Positions 33,074 through 41,997 of a DNA stretch of 64,000 nt are shown here, one piece after another. Origin of the DNA: Cytophagaceae bacterium. Its GTDB lineage: Bacteria; Bacteroidota; Bacteroidia; Cytophagales; Spirosomataceae. Location: contig JAIXOL010000053.1 of assembly GCA_027486845.1 (NCBI GenBank), positions 62,001-126,000 of the forward strand, written 5' to 3'. How positions within the stretch are numbered: the stretch's first letter is position 1; each line of letters begins with the position of its first letter. Both the position numbers and the translations under genes were made by a program. A model generated the notes under the pieces. That model was not told where the DNA came from and ran no database searches. It saw only the letters and a program-made list of their open reading frames with translations.

Positions 33074-33327
33074 TAAAACATTGTGAAAAATGATATAGTA
33101 ATAGGTAAAAATAAATACGCCCTAAAATAAAAGATATTGCTAAAAAAAGCAATATAAACATCGCTTATAAACGTATTTTGTTGATGATGATGATAATAAA
33201 TTTTGGGATTAAGGTCACAAAACGCATGAAAATGAAATATCATCACTTATAATATATTTGAAAATCTACAGCTGGACTGTCCCAGCCGACCTGTGACGGT
33301 TTGTGTACTTTCTTTTAATTTTACCCA

Positions 33328-33741
33328 ATGGGACGAGACAAGCAAGCATATTTAGAAACGATTGATAATTATGCTCAAATAATTGCCGATTTGCCCCAGT
33401 TTTTAGATAATGCTGATGACACGATTCACGAAATTGCAAATAAAATTGAGATTTCGTTTTCGGCACTGAGCAATAAAAAACATGGTCGTCGAGACTGGAA
33501 ATATGAGGAAGTCAATAAACTGATGCAATTACTTGGCAATGAAAAGCAAAAAGAAGTAGTCAAGAACTATATTTTAATCGTCAATGATATTTTGCCAATC
33601 ATTCAAGAAAATGGCATTCGTTTCAGTTTCATTTTTGAAAAGGCAGGAATGACCGTAGGAAATTACCAAGTTAGAAGCAAATCAATTTCTGCATGGGATG
33701 TTTCGGAAGTACGACGAATCATTGATGCTTTGAAGTTTTAA
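33328..33741 (+). CDS. Small double helix-turn-helix protein (intact copy)
   Basis: 137 residues. Two similar halves: IANKIEISFSALSNKKHGRR with DWKYEEVNKLMQLLG (residues 44-80) and FEKAGMTVGNYQVRSKSISA with WDVSEVRRIIDALKF (100-137). Each half has the shape of a compact XRE-like helix-turn-helix, with a W at the start of the last helix. The N-terminal part (LETIDNYAQIIADLPQFLD) is a helix. It could be a DNA-binding regulator or a protein adapter with degenerate HTH units. A broken direct-repeat copy lies at 20065. Genes between the copies are the fructan locus. Confidence 0.65.
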   Translation: MGRDKQAYLETIDNYAQIIADLPQFLDNADDTIHEIANKIEISFSALSNKKHGRRDWKYEEVNKLMQLLGNEKQKEVVKNYILIVNDILPIIQENGIRFSFIFEKAGMTVGNYQVRSKSISAWDVSEVRRIIDALKF

Positions 33742-33761
33742 ATTGCATTGCAGACAAAAAG

Positions 33762-33801
33762 AAAGCCTGATAATCTCTTTGAAGATTGTCAGGCTTTTTT
33801 T
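33762..33801 (+). terminator. Terminator after the double-HTH gene
   Basis: AAAGCCTGATAATCT, short loop, AGATTGTCAGGCTTTTTTT; one mismatch in a 15-bp stem, then a T-run. Confidence 0.8.
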
Positions 33802-33932
33802 AAGTATTTTGGAGTATACTTTATTTTCAACCTCAATTGTGTATTACATATTGTATTGCATGTTAGTAGTTTTATAAACAAAAAAGCACTTACGTTGTTT
33901 TGTAAGTGCTTGATTATTAGATGTTTATTGTG

Positions 33933-34006
33933 TGACCCCATTTGGATTCGAACCAAAGACCTACAGATTAGAAATCTGTTGCTCTATCCAGCTGAGCTAT
34001 AGGGCC
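33933..34006 (-). tRNA. tRNA-Arg (anticodon TCT)
   Basis: 74 nt on the minus strand. Acceptor arms GGCCCTA / TGGGGTC pair with two G-T pairs; D-arm with AGCTCAGCTGGATAGAGC; anticodon stem CAGAT/ATCTG around a loop with TCT; T-arm with TTTGGTTCGAATCCAAA. The discriminator is A and the 3' CCA is not encoded. It reads AGA codons, common in this AT-rich genome. Confidence 0.95.
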
Positions 34007-34176
34007 TAAACCATGTCACAAATATAGGGCTTTAGATTTTAAAAGTCAAATAACCTTTGGAAAAAACATTGAGAAAAACCAAAATTTGATGATTCTAAGC
34101 TAAAATGCTTTGAAACTTTAATAATTAAGCGGAACTTTGAATATCAAATTTGCAAATAGATACTTACAGGCAATCA

Positions 34177-35589
34177 ATGTTATTTAATTCGCTACAGTTT
34201 ATATTTTTCTTCATAGTTGTTACCTTAACATATTATAGTTTGCCCCACCGTGGGCGAATTTGGCTTTTGTTACTAGCGAGCTGTTATTTCTATGCAGTTT
34301 TTCAGCCAATTTATATATTGATTCTCTTCGTAACAATCGTCGTAGATTATTTTGCTGGAATCTGGATTGAAAATGCTCAAGGGAAAAAACGGACATGGCT
34401 TTTGGTACTTAGCTTAATTTCAAACATCGGATTTCTGGCTTACTTCAAATATTTTAATTTTTTTGTCGAAAACATCAATGATATTTTCTTTAATTTAGGC
34501 TCAACAACTCAACTCGAATTACTAAAAATATTATTGCCAATTGGTCTTTCATTCCATACATTTCAAGCAATGAGTTACACGATTGAGGTTTATCGTGGTA
34601 ATGAAAAAGCTGAGAAAGATTTTGCTATTTATGCTCTTTATGTGATGTTTTACCCGCAGTTAGTAGCTGGTCCAATTGAACGACCGCAAAATGTACTTTG
34701 GCAATTTCATAAATATTTTGAGTTCGATTTTGAAAACCTAAAAGCAGGATTGATGCGAATAGCTTGGGGGATGTTTAAAAAGGTAGTAATTGCTGACCGC
34801 CTTGCAATGGTAGTTGATTATTCCTTCGATAACCCTTACGAGCACAATGGTTTTACACTTTTGGTTGCTACTGTGTTTTTTACATTTCAGATTTATTGCG
34901 ATTTTTCGGGCTACTCAGATATTGCCATTGGAGCTGCCCGAGTTATGGGCTTTAAACTCATGGAAAATTTTGAAGCTCCGTATTTTTCAAAATCAATCAA
35001 TGAATTTTGGCGTCGATGGCATATTTCATTATCGGGCTGGTTCAGAGACTATCTATACATTCCACTTGGTGGTAATCGGGTAGGGGACTATCGTAAGTAT
35101 TTTAATCTTTTCTTTGTCTTTATGATGAGCGGATTGTGGCACGGTGCCGCATGGACATATATCATTTGGGGGGCTTTGCACGGAATTTATTTAGTTTTAG
35201 CTCAAATTCGCAAGAAATATAATCCATTTGATGTTAAAAAATACTTTTCCAACAATATATTAAATATTTTTAATTTAGCTTTTACCTTTATGCTCGTGAT
35301 GCTTACTTGGGTATTTTTTAGGGCAAAAGGATTAAGTAATGCCAAGTTAATTATATCAAAAATACTACATATAGAGAATTACGGTGGTATCGTTGCAACG
35401 CCATTTAGCATAAACGAAATGATTTTTTGTTGGTTTCTAATTGCGATTTTGCTGATAAAAGATAAATTTATGATGCATATAAACACTCAAAATACAACAT
35501 GGTTTTATTTGAAGTTTACGGTTTTGTTGGTGTTTTGCTACTTTTTCGGGATATTTACCTCAAATCAGTTTATATATTTTCAGTTTTAA
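34177..35589 (+). CDS. MBOAT-family O-acyltransferase (AlgI-like)
   Basis: 470 residues with about ten membrane helices. Family marks: FHTFQAMSYTIEVYRGN, PQLVAGPIERPQNVLWQF, FWRRWHISLSGWFRDYLYIP followed by LGGNR, and SGLWHGAAWTYIIWGALHG with the catalytic His. MBOAT proteins of the AlgI group move acyl (often acetyl) groups through the inner membrane for O-acylation of an exported polysaccharide. The next gene, 27 bp on, encodes an SGNH-like periplasmic partner, as expected for an AlgI/AlgJ or DltB/DltD-type pair. The ATG at 34177 is chosen because the first helix begins right after it; nine further upstream codons would start with TTG. Confidence 0.9.
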   Translation: MLFNSLQFIFFFIVVTLTYYSLPHRGRIWLLLLASCYFYAVFQPIYILILFVTIVVDYFAGIWIENAQGKKRTWLLVLSLISNIGFLAYFKYFNFFVENINDIFFNLGSTTQLELLKILLPIGLSFHTFQAMSYTIEVYRGNEKAEKDFAIYALYVMFYPQLVAGPIERPQNVLWQFHKYFEFDFENLKAGLMRIAWGMFKKVVIADRLAMVVDYSFDNPYEHNGFTLLVATVFFTFQIYCDFSGYSDIAIGAARVMGFKLMENFEAPYFSKSINEFWRRWHISLSGWFRDYLYIPLGGNRVGDYRKYFNLFFVFMMSGLWHGAAWTYIIWGALHGIYLVLAQIRKKYNPFDVKKYFSNNILNIFNLAFTFMLVMLTWVFFRAKGLSNAKLIISKILHIENYGGIVATPFSINEMIFCWFLIAILLIKDKFMMHINTQNTTWFYLKFTVLLVFCYFFGIFTSNQFIYFQF

Positions 35590-35616
35590 AATCCACTTTC
35601 TAAAAGAGACGTAAAT

Positions 35617-36600
35617 ATGAAATACTTCTTTTTAATACTTTTTTCATTCTTGTGGTTTTTAGGATTTTCGGGGTCTATATCAAAGTTTCTATTTGCAAAT
35701 GGAATCACTAAAGATGATTACCGTTATGGTGATTTATACCGAATGTCGAATTTGGCTCAGTTTAAAGCTCCGCTTGAGCCTTGCCTAGTTCCACAAAACC
35801 CTGCATTTGGTAACACTTCGTTAATGATTATGGGCGATAGTTTTACAGAAAAAGAACGCATCGAAAAGAATCATTTTAAAGGTTTAAGTAATTATAATAG
35901 ATTCTTTATTACAGATACGATAAAAGTAAAGTTGGATTCTTCAAAACGGAATGTGCTAATCATCGAGACAGTTGAACGACATTTCAGAGAGCGATTTAGA
36001 AAAACCTTTACTAATTTAGAAGTGTTGGAAAATCAACCTGTATTGAAGAAAATACAAGAGAAAAATTTGAAAGACCGGCTTATAAATTATGAAGTGCCAT
36101 ATAATGCCGAGCGTCATGAATCTATACTTTTTTCTTCGGATTTTTTCTTGACATTCAAAGAGTGGAAAGCATGGTTGAATTGGAAATTATTTAACCGAAT
36201 TGACGAAAAAGTAATGCTCTCTAAAGATAAAAAACACCTTTTATACTTTTTAGATGCCCAACCTTTAGGAATTAATTCTTGTTTTGATAAAATCTCTGAA
36301 GAAGAAATAAATTTGATAGTCGATAATCTAAATAAAACTTATCAAAACTATAAAAAAGCAGGTTTTGATGAGGTTTATTTATCAATTATTCCAAATAAAA
36401 CTTCGATTTTGGGAACAGATTTAGGAGAATATAACCATTTAATTCAGCGAATTCAGCGGGACTCTGAACTGAAAATTCCTTTTTTTGATATTTACACGCC
36501 CTATTTTCATTCAAAAAAAATACTATATGAAAAAGGCGATTCGCATTGGAATTGTGAAGGAAAACAGATTTGGTTGGATTTGGTTAATTCCAAATTATAG
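35617..36600 (+). CDS. SGNH-like periplasmic partner of the acyltransferase
   Basis: 327 residues. An N-terminal membrane anchor (FFLILFSFLWFLGFSGSISK) is followed by a periplasmic domain with IMGDSFTEKERI (GDS motif, likely nucleophile Ser), a long helical insert, and near the end FHSKKILYEKGDSHWNCEGK, giving the DxH pair of an SGNH/AlgJ-type hydrolase fold. These proteins take the acyl group delivered by MBOAT and pass it to the sugar. The acceptor polymer cannot be told from sequence. No polysaccharide synthesis genes lie directly beside it. Confidence 0.8.
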   Translation: MKYFFLILFSFLWFLGFSGSISKFLFANGITKDDYRYGDLYRMSNLAQFKAPLEPCLVPQNPAFGNTSLMIMGDSFTEKERIEKNHFKGLSNYNRFFITDTIKVKLDSSKRNVLIIETVERHFRERFRKTFTNLEVLENQPVLKKIQEKNLKDRLINYEVPYNAERHESILFSSDFFLTFKEWKAWLNWKLFNRIDEKVMLSKDKKHLLYFLDAQPLGINSCFDKISEEEINLIVDNLNKTYQNYKKAGFDEVYLSIIPNKTSILGTDLGEYNHLIQRIQRDSELKIPFFDIYTPYFHSKKILYEKGDSHWNCEGKQIWLDLVNSKL

Positions 36601-36602
36601 GA

Positions 36603-36658
36603 ATTATTTGTAGAGACGTTTTTTCAATGTAATTGCAAATTACGTCTCTACAAATAAT
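36603..36658. repeat. 17-bp perfect inverted repeat with GTAGAGACG core
   Basis: Arms ATTATTTGTAGAGACGT (36603-36619) and ACGTCTCTACAAATAAT (36642-36658), 22-nt spacer. It lies between convergent genes and may act as a two-way terminator, but the TAGAGACGT core is that of a dispersed palindromic repeat I have seen in cyanobacteria and Bacteroidota intergenic DNA. Confidence 0.75.
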
Positions 36659-36665
36659 ATTGATT

Positions 36666-37814
36666 TTATTTCACAAAACCCAATATTTCTGAAATAACAA
36701 ATTCTTGTTCTTCTTCCGTAAGTGTTGGGTATATCGGAATACTCAAGCAATGTTCATAATACTTTTCAGCATTTGGAAAATCACCAGCTTTACTTCCTAA
36801 ACCTTTATAATAAGGCATTAAATGTACAGGAATATAGTGTACTTGAGCATAAATCTGTTTCGTACGTAAAAAATCATATAGACCTTTGCGGTCTTCAATC
36901 TGAATCACATATAAGTGATATGCGTGGCTGACATTGGCAGGTGGAATGATAATTTTTACTTTCGTACCAGCAAATGCTCCATTGTAGCGTTTGGCAATTA
37001 CTTGTCTTTTTTCAAGACCTTCTTCTGCTCTTTTTAGCTGTGAAATTCCCAAATTACAGAGTACATCTGGCATTCGGTAATTATAGCCCAATTCCTGTAA
37101 TTCCATGTACCATCCTCCGTGATTTTCAATCAAGGCAGGGTCGCCTTGATAAATCATTCCATGCGAACGAAATTGTTTGAGTTTTTTATATAGTTCTTCA
37201 TCATTGGTTGTCACCATTCCACCTTCACCAGTAGCAATATGCTTTACGGGATGAAATGAAAAAATAGCTAAGTCAGCCAGCGAACCATCACCACAACGAT
37301 GATTTTTACCTATACTATCGACAAAACTTCCACCAGGAGCATGACAAGAATCTTCTAAAATCCATAAGCCAAATTCATCGGCCAGTTTTCTAAATGCTTC
37401 TAAATCAACTGGATAACCTGCAAAATCTACTGGAATAATGCCTTCAAAAGTGCCTTTTGGGTGCTGATTGAGTAAATTTCTTACTTTTTCTATATCCAAT
37501 AAAACTGTTTCTTGATTAATATCTGCAAACACAACTTCTCCTCCACAGTATCGTACACAATTGGCAGACGCCGAAAAAGTTATAGGCGTTGTAATGACTT
37601 TTGAGGAAGGTTTTACTCCCAATGCCATGCATGAAATATGTAATGCTGCCGTGCCATTGGCAACTGCAACGGCATATTTGCAACCAATATATTTGGCAAA
37701 AGCTGCTTCAAATTCAGCAACTTTTGGTCCTGATGTTAAAAACGGAGATTTGAGTGTTTCGATAACTGCCGCTATATCTTCGTCAGTAATATTTTGTTTT
37801 CCGTATGGAATCAT
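36666..37814 (-). CDS. pseC: UDP-4-amino-4,6-dideoxy-L-altrosamine transaminase PseC
   Basis: 382 residues, DegT/DnrJ/EryC1 aminotransferase fold. IPYGKQNITDEDIAAVIETL and TSGPKVAEFEAAFAKYIG at the start, VANGTAALHISCMALGV, VDFAGYPVDLEA, and ILEDSCHAPGGSF; FSFHPVKHIATGEGGM contains the Lys that binds pyridoxal phosphate. It aminates the 4-keto product of PseB with glutamate, step 2 in pseudaminic-acid synthesis. It lies 9 bp after pseB. The remaining steps (PseH, PseG, PseI, PseF) are not in the window. Confidence 0.9.
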   Translation of the reverse strand: MIPYGKQNITDEDIAAVIETLKSPFLTSGPKVAEFEAAFAKYIGCKYAVAVANGTAALHISCMALGVKPSSKVITTPITFSASANCVRYCGGEVVFADINQETVLLDIEKVRNLLNQHPKGTFEGIIPVDFAGYPVDLEAFRKLADEFGLWILEDSCHAPGGSFVDSIGKNHRCGDGSLADLAIFSFHPVKHIATGEGGMVTTNDEELYKKLKQFRSHGMIYQGDPALIENHGGWYMELQELGYNYRMPDVLCNLGISQLKRAEEGLEKRQVIAKRYNGAFAGTKVKIIIPPANVSHAYHLYVIQIEDRKGLYDFLRTKQIYAQVHYIPVHLMPYYKGLGSKAGDFPNAEKYYEHCLSIPIYPTLTEEEQEFVISEILGFVK

Positions 37815-37823
37815 TTTCCTAAA

Positions 37824-38843
37824 TTATTTCGGCTGAAAATCAGCGTCAATGTGGGTTTTTATTTCTTCACGAATTTGCTCAATTGTTAACCATTCGTCGT
37901 TAGTTCCTGAATTATATTTGAAACCTTCTGTGACAAACGAAGCACCAAAGTGCTTCAAATATTCGTTTATATTCCAAATCGGAGAAAATGGCATAATTAC
38001 ATAATATTTCTTTGTCTCGATTGTGCTTAGAGAATCCGTTTCAGTAATCATTTCTTCGTGAAGTTTTTCACCTGGGCGAATACCAACGTTCGGAAACTCA
38101 CAGTTAGGACCAATTGCTTTCGCAACATCCATAATTCTATATGAAGGAATCTTTGGTACATAAATTTCTCCACCCCACGCATTTTCGAGGGCATAAAGTA
38201 CCATTTCAACGCCATCTTCCAACGAAATATTAAATCGAGTCATTCGTTCGTCAGTTATAGGTAAAACACCAGTTTTTGCTTTTTCCAAGAAAAACGGCAT
38301 TACCGAACCACGAGAACCAATTACATTTCCATATCTTACCACTGAAAATGTAATCTGACGACTTCCTCGCATATTATTAGCGGCCACAAAAAGTTTATCC
38401 GAACACAATTTTGTTGCACCATAAAGGTTTATTGGAGCAGCAGCTTTGTCGGTTGAAAGTGCCACAACTTTTTGAATATTATTTGATAAAGCAGCGTTAA
38501 TTACATTTTCCGCCCCAAAAACATTAGTTTTTATACATTCCATCGGGTTATATTCTGCCGCAGGTACTTGCTTCAAAGCTGCAGCATGAATAATATAGTC
38601 GATACCTTCGCAGGCACGTTTTAGGCGTTCACCATCACGTACATCTCCAATGAAAAAACGTATATTAGGGTATTTATTTTGAGGATAAGTTTGTTGCATT
38701 TCAAATTGCTTCAATTCGTCACGAGAATAAATTACTACTCGACGAACATCAGGGAAGCGATTGAAAATAGTTTCGACCAATTTTTTGCCGAAAGAACCTG
38801 TCCCACCTGTAATCAGAATTGCTTTGCCGTTTAAATCAAGCAT
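37824..38843 (-). CDS. pseB: UDP-N-acetylglucosamine 4,6-dehydratase (inverting) PseB
   Basis: 339 residues, short-chain dehydrogenase fold. ILITGGTGSFGKKL at residues 9-22 is the NADP site; RDELKQFEMQQTYP, FFIGDVRDGERLKRACEGID, and HAAALKQVPAAEYNPMECIK are hallmarks of the PseB/FlaA1 group, with the catalytic Lys of the Thr-Asp-Lys triad in ALSTDKAAAPINLYGATK. It makes UDP-2-acetamido-2,6-dideoxy-L-arabino-hexos-4-ulose. First gene of a two-gene operon with pseC. Product use (flagellin is unlikely here) is probably O-glycosylation or cell-surface polysaccharide. Confidence 0.92.
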   Translation of the reverse strand: MLDLNGKAILITGGTGSFGKKLVETIFNRFPDVRRVVIYSRDELKQFEMQQTYPQNKYPNIRFFIGDVRDGERLKRACEGIDYIIHAAALKQVPAAEYNPMECIKTNVFGAENVINAALSNNIQKVVALSTDKAAAPINLYGATKLCSDKLFVAANNMRGSRQITFSVVRYGNVIGSRGSVMPFFLEKAKTGVLPITDERMTRFNISLEDGVEMVLYALENAWGGEIYVPKIPSYRIMDVAKAIGPNCEFPNVGIRPGEKLHEEMITETDSLSTIETKKYYVIMPFSPIWNINEYLKHFGASFVTEGFKYNSGTNDEWLTIEQIREEIKTHIDADFQPK

Positions 38844-39167
38844 TTGTTATTTTTATTAATTAGAATAAACATCAAAATGTAGACAGATAAAAGTTTGGCT
38901 TAAATCGTTTGCAAAGTTACGAATTAGCTACGGAATTCTTTCTATGAATGAAAAGATGATTTTAGCTAAAGCAATCGTAAATTTTTAAAAAGCTACATTA
39001 TTTGTGATAATTAACATAAATCGAGCTAAAATAACGATTTTTGAGAGCTAAAAATTTAGCAAGTTTTGCAAAACTCCTGAATGCATATTTAATTTGTTTT
39101 ACAAATGTGATTTGTTGCGGTTTTATCTTGTCTAAGTTTATTCTTTGACTTGCGGAAATTTTAAAAA
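38844..39167. other. Intergenic region with the pse promoter
   Basis: TAACTTTG on the minus strand at 38919-38912 matches the -7 consensus, about 65 bp before the PseB start. The rest is AT-rich and shows no gene. Confidence 0.45.
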
Positions 39168-39554
39168 TTATTTTGTTCCACGTTTTTCGGGTGCATAACT
39201 ATTAAAAAAGTTAAGCCAAATGGTACGTGATAGACGATAATAAACAGGCATTAAAATAGCTGTTAGTGAAACATAGATAATCATCAGTAAAGTGCCACTG
39301 ATGTATTTGTCGAGTAAAACAAAGTAGGCTACGATTGTTGTTACAAATAATGCAATATTGAGCATGTAGCTTACGTACATTGCACCAAAGAAAAAGCCCA
39401 TTTCTTTTTCATAACGAAGCCCACAGTGCGGACAAGTCTCTTTTAATGCGGTCATTTTTTTGTAAGGGTTTCGTGTTTCAAAAACGTCTCCCTCGTGGCA
39501 TCTTGGACATTTCATCGCAAAAATGCTATATAATTTCGAACCTTTACCAAACAT
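39168..39554 (-). CDS. DUF983 family protein
   Basis: 128 residues. Two zinc-ribbon half-sites, CPRC at 16-19 and CPHC at 41-44, then GFFFGAMYVSYMLNIALFV and a second hydrophobic helix around YVSLTAILMPVYYRLSRTIW, so a two-helix inner-membrane protein with a cytosolic zinc ribbon. This is the exact pattern of DUF983. Function unknown. It is a stand-alone gene. Confidence 0.9.
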   Translation of the reverse strand: MFGKGSKLYSIFAMKCPRCHEGDVFETRNPYKKMTALKETCPHCGLRYEKEMGFFFGAMYVSYMLNIALFVTTIVAYFVLLDKYISGTLLMIIYVSLTAILMPVYYRLSRTIWLNFFNSYAPEKRGTK

Positions 39555-39715
39555 ATATTTGATGTGATTTTTTACTATTATAATTTAACTTCGATGCAAA
39601 TTACGATAGAATAAATTACTTTTACATAGGCTTTTCTATTTATTGTGTAGTACTTTTTATCTATTTTGAATTTCATGAATCTATAAAAAATTAGAAAGCT
39701 GATGTTGGAAATATA

Positions 39716-39931
39716 CTATTTGCGATATTTAAGGAATAAAGCCCGAAAAAGCAAAACAAACGGAAAACCATGTTGAACTAAATCGAACCAGTCGATTGGT
39801 TTCATGCCTATGGCACCGCCCATTAGCCAACGAAGTTTGCCAATTAGATGAGGTTCGGGAACAAATGGGGCTAAACCCAAAGTTAGGCTCACAATGAGCC
39901 ACAATTTCCAATTATTAAGTGTTGGTTTCAT
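39716..39931 (-). CDS. Small two-helix membrane protein
   Basis: 71 residues with WKLWLIVSLTLGLAPFV, then KLRWLMGGAIGM and a second hydrophobic helix FPFVLLFRALF ending in a basic tail (LKYRK). Lies 5 bp after the AraC gene and is probably co-transcribed. Similar small membrane proteins are frequent in this phylum; role unknown. Confidence 0.6.
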   Translation of the reverse strand: MKPTLNNWKLWLIVSLTLGLAPFVPEPHLIGKLRWLMGGAIGMKPIDWFDLVQHGFPFVLLFRALFLKYRK

Positions 39932-39936
39932 ATTTT

Positions 39937-40815
39937 TTATCTGTTGATTAAGCGAAACTGTTCGGGTGTTGATCCGACTTCTTTTTTAAAAACTCTGATA
40001 AAATACGAACAATCGTCGTAGCCCAAATGATAGGCCATTTCACAAACCGAAATTGAAGAATGGAGCAAAAGGCGTTTTGCTTCCAAAATAACTCTATCTC
40101 TGATGTGTTCGCCCGCCGTTCGACCAATGGTTTTTGTGCAAATGGCATTCAGATAATTGGCAGTAATATTGAGTTTATCGGCAAAGTTTTTTACTGATTT
40201 GTATTCTTTAAAATGCTTTTCAATGAGCATTTCAAAATTTCTGATTTTTGATACATTCAGTTCGGTACTATCACCTCTGAAAAGTGGTTGATAAATTCTA
40301 ATTGAGTGAATCAAAATTATTTTCAGTAAAGACTTTATAAGCGTATCTCGGTGTGGTTGATTGGCCTTAAATTCAATAATAATTTCCTCAAAAAGATTTT
40401 CAATGCGTTGGCTCTCTTCTTCCGAAAAAATAACCATCGGAGCATCATTATTACTATTATTGAAAAAAGGGAGTGCTTGTAGCGAAAGCCCTTTTTCGAT
40501 GACTTCATAAAATTCTTTTTTGAAAAAAAGTGTGTAGCCGACTGTATCAGCACTCAAATTCCAGTCATGCACTTGACCATCGTTCATGAAAAACATTTGA
40601 TTCGGCTCAACTATAAATCGCTTAAAGTCAATGTCATGCGTGCCACTTCCTTGTTTAATATAAATGAGATTATAGAAATCATGTCGATGTGGAAAATCGG
40701 CCGAGGAAAGCGTTTTTAGATGGTCTTCTAATCGACGAACATCAAGTTTCATCAAGATCTTTTTATCGCATGAATTAAGTTGCTCAATAGTTATGATTGG
40801 TATCGACTTTTGCAT
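39937..40815 (-). CDS. AraC-family regulator with an N-terminal cupin
   Basis: 292 residues from the ATG at 40815. N-terminal cupin-like ligand domain (FPHRHDFYNLIYIKQGSG, VEPNQMFFMNDGQVHDW), and a C-terminal AraC HTH pair: FADKLNITANYLNAICTKTI and VCEMAYHLGYDDCSYFIRVF, ending KKEVGSTPEQFR. An in-frame ATG at 40866 would sit directly against the terminator T-tract of the upstream operon, leaving no space for a promoter, so 40815 is preferred. Target genes may include the small membrane protein after it. Confidence 0.85.
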   Translation of the reverse strand: MQKSIPIITIEQLNSCDKKILMKLDVRRLEDHLKTLSSADFPHRHDFYNLIYIKQGSGTHDIDFKRFIVEPNQMFFMNDGQVHDWNLSADTVGYTLFFKKEFYEVIEKGLSLQALPFFNNSNNDAPMVIFSEEESQRIENLFEEIIIEFKANQPHRDTLIKSLLKIILIHSIRIYQPLFRGDSTELNVSKIRNFEMLIEKHFKEYKSVKNFADKLNITANYLNAICTKTIGRTAGEHIRDRVILEAKRLLLHSSISVCEMAYHLGYDDCSYFIRVFKKEVGSTPEQFRLINR

Positions 40816-40865
40816 GATTTCGCTAAATATTTCGTTCAAAAACTTTAACTTGCTTATTAAAGGCA

Positions 40866-40903
40866 ATAAAAAAAGAGGTTAGACTAATTATTTCTCTAAC
40901 CTC
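40866..40903 (-). terminator. Terminator of the sulfur operon
   Basis: On the minus strand, GAGGTTAGA, 11-nt loop, TCTAACCTC, followed by seven T. It lies 30 bp past the stop of the last YeeE/YedE gene. Confidence 0.85.
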
Positions 40904-40933
40904 AATTTGTGCGAATATTAAAGAGTTATAAAA

Positions 40934-41428
40934 TCAATGAGGTAATTTATTTTGGAATGCCCCATAAAGCCAAGTACCAACTACTGCACTAGCAAATGTT
41001 ATCGAAATAGCCAAAAAACCACTACCAATTTGTGCAAATAATGGACCTGGACAAGCACCTGTGATTGCCCAACCAAGTCCAAAAATTAGTCCTCCGTAAA
41101 TTTGCCCTTTATCAAATGTTTTGTTAGGAATAGAAACCGTTTCACCAGCTAAAGTTTTGATATTGAAGCGTTTAATGAGTTGGACTGAAGTCAGACCAAC
41201 CACAACGGCCGTACCGATTACACCGTACATGTGAAACGATTGCAATCGGAACATTTCTTGAATTCTGAACCAAGAGATGATTTCGGCTTTTACGAAAACA
41301 ATTCCGAATATTGTTCCGACAATCAGATATTTGAGGTTACTTGCTAAACTTTCTTTTTTTACTTGGTTATTCGGTGCTTCACACACAAATTCTTCGACGG
41401 CTGTATTATCAATATTTGTTTTTGACAT
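40934..41428 (-). CDS. YeeE/YedE-family sulfur transport subunit (DUF6691 type)
   Basis: 164 residues with four or five membrane helices. FGLGWAITGACPGPLFAQIG near residue 120 carries the conserved GxxGxCPGP with its Cys, which lines the thiosulfate/sulfur path in YeeE-type channels. It is the shorter, C-terminal half of the family; the other half is encoded 2 bp upstream, so the two together make one transporter unit. Part of the sulfur operon with the persulfide dioxygenase. Confidence 0.85.
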   Translation of the reverse strand: MSKTNIDNTAVEEFVCEAPNNQVKKESLASNLKYLIVGTIFGIVFVKAEIISWFRIQEMFRLQSFHMYGVIGTAVVVGLTSVQLIKRFNIKTLAGETVSIPNKTFDKGQIYGGLIFGLGWAITGACPGPLFAQIGSGFLAISITFASAVVGTWLYGAFQNKLPH

Positions 41429-41430
41429 GA

Positions 41431-41997
41431 TTAGAATAATTTAAAAATGAAAGGCATGATTAAATGCGTCATAGCGAAACCTCCAACCATAAAGCTGATT
41501 GTCGCAATTAATGAAGGCAATTGTAGATTTGATAATCCCATGATTGCATGACCAGAAGTACAACCACCAGCATAGCGAGTTCCAAAACCCACCATTAGAC
41601 CACCTATAACGAAGAAAATTAGACCTTTAAGTGTAAAAATGTTTTCTACGCTAAAAATATCTGATGGCATCATTGCTGAAAAATCTGTCACGCCCAATAC
41701 TTTTAAGTCTTTAACCGTGTTTTCATTCACAACAAATTCATTTGGATTTGATAGAAATTGACTCGCAATTATTCCACCCAAAAGTACGCCAACCACAAAA
41801 AATAAATTCCATGCTTCTTTTTTCCAGTTATACATAAAATACTTGATATCAGCTGGGAAACAAGCAGCACATATATGGCGAAGCGACGACGAAATACCGA
41901 AGATTTTATTGCCTAGGAGTAGTAATGTTGGCACCGTTAGTCCAATCAAAATACCTGCTACTGCCCAATGCCACGGTTGTTTGATGAGTTCAATCAT
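41431..41997 (-). CDS. YeeE/YedE-family sulfur transport subunit
   Basis: 188 residues, about five membrane helices. RYAGGCTSGHAIMGLSNLQL near residue 142 is the GGCxSGH motif with the conserved Cys of this family. SSLRHICAACFPAD in the N-terminal half has further Cys residues. Believed to move thiosulfate or a related sulfur species across the inner membrane, to or from the rhodanese/dioxygenase enzyme. Immediately followed by the DUF6691-type partner. Confidence 0.85.
   Translation of the reverse strand: MIELIKQPWHWAVAGILIGLTVPTLLLLGNKIFGISSSLRHICAACFPADIKYFMYNWKKEAWNLFFVVGVLLGGIIASQFLSNPNEFVVNENTVKDLKVLGVTDFSAMMPSDIFSVENIFTLKGLIFFVIGGLMVGFGTRYAGGCTSGHAIMGLSNLQLPSLIATISFMVGGFAMTHLIMPFIFKLF

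Noticed and set aside
33748-34002. Plus-strand open frame of 84 codons
   Set aside because: It runs through a terminator and the antisense strand of tRNA-Arg.
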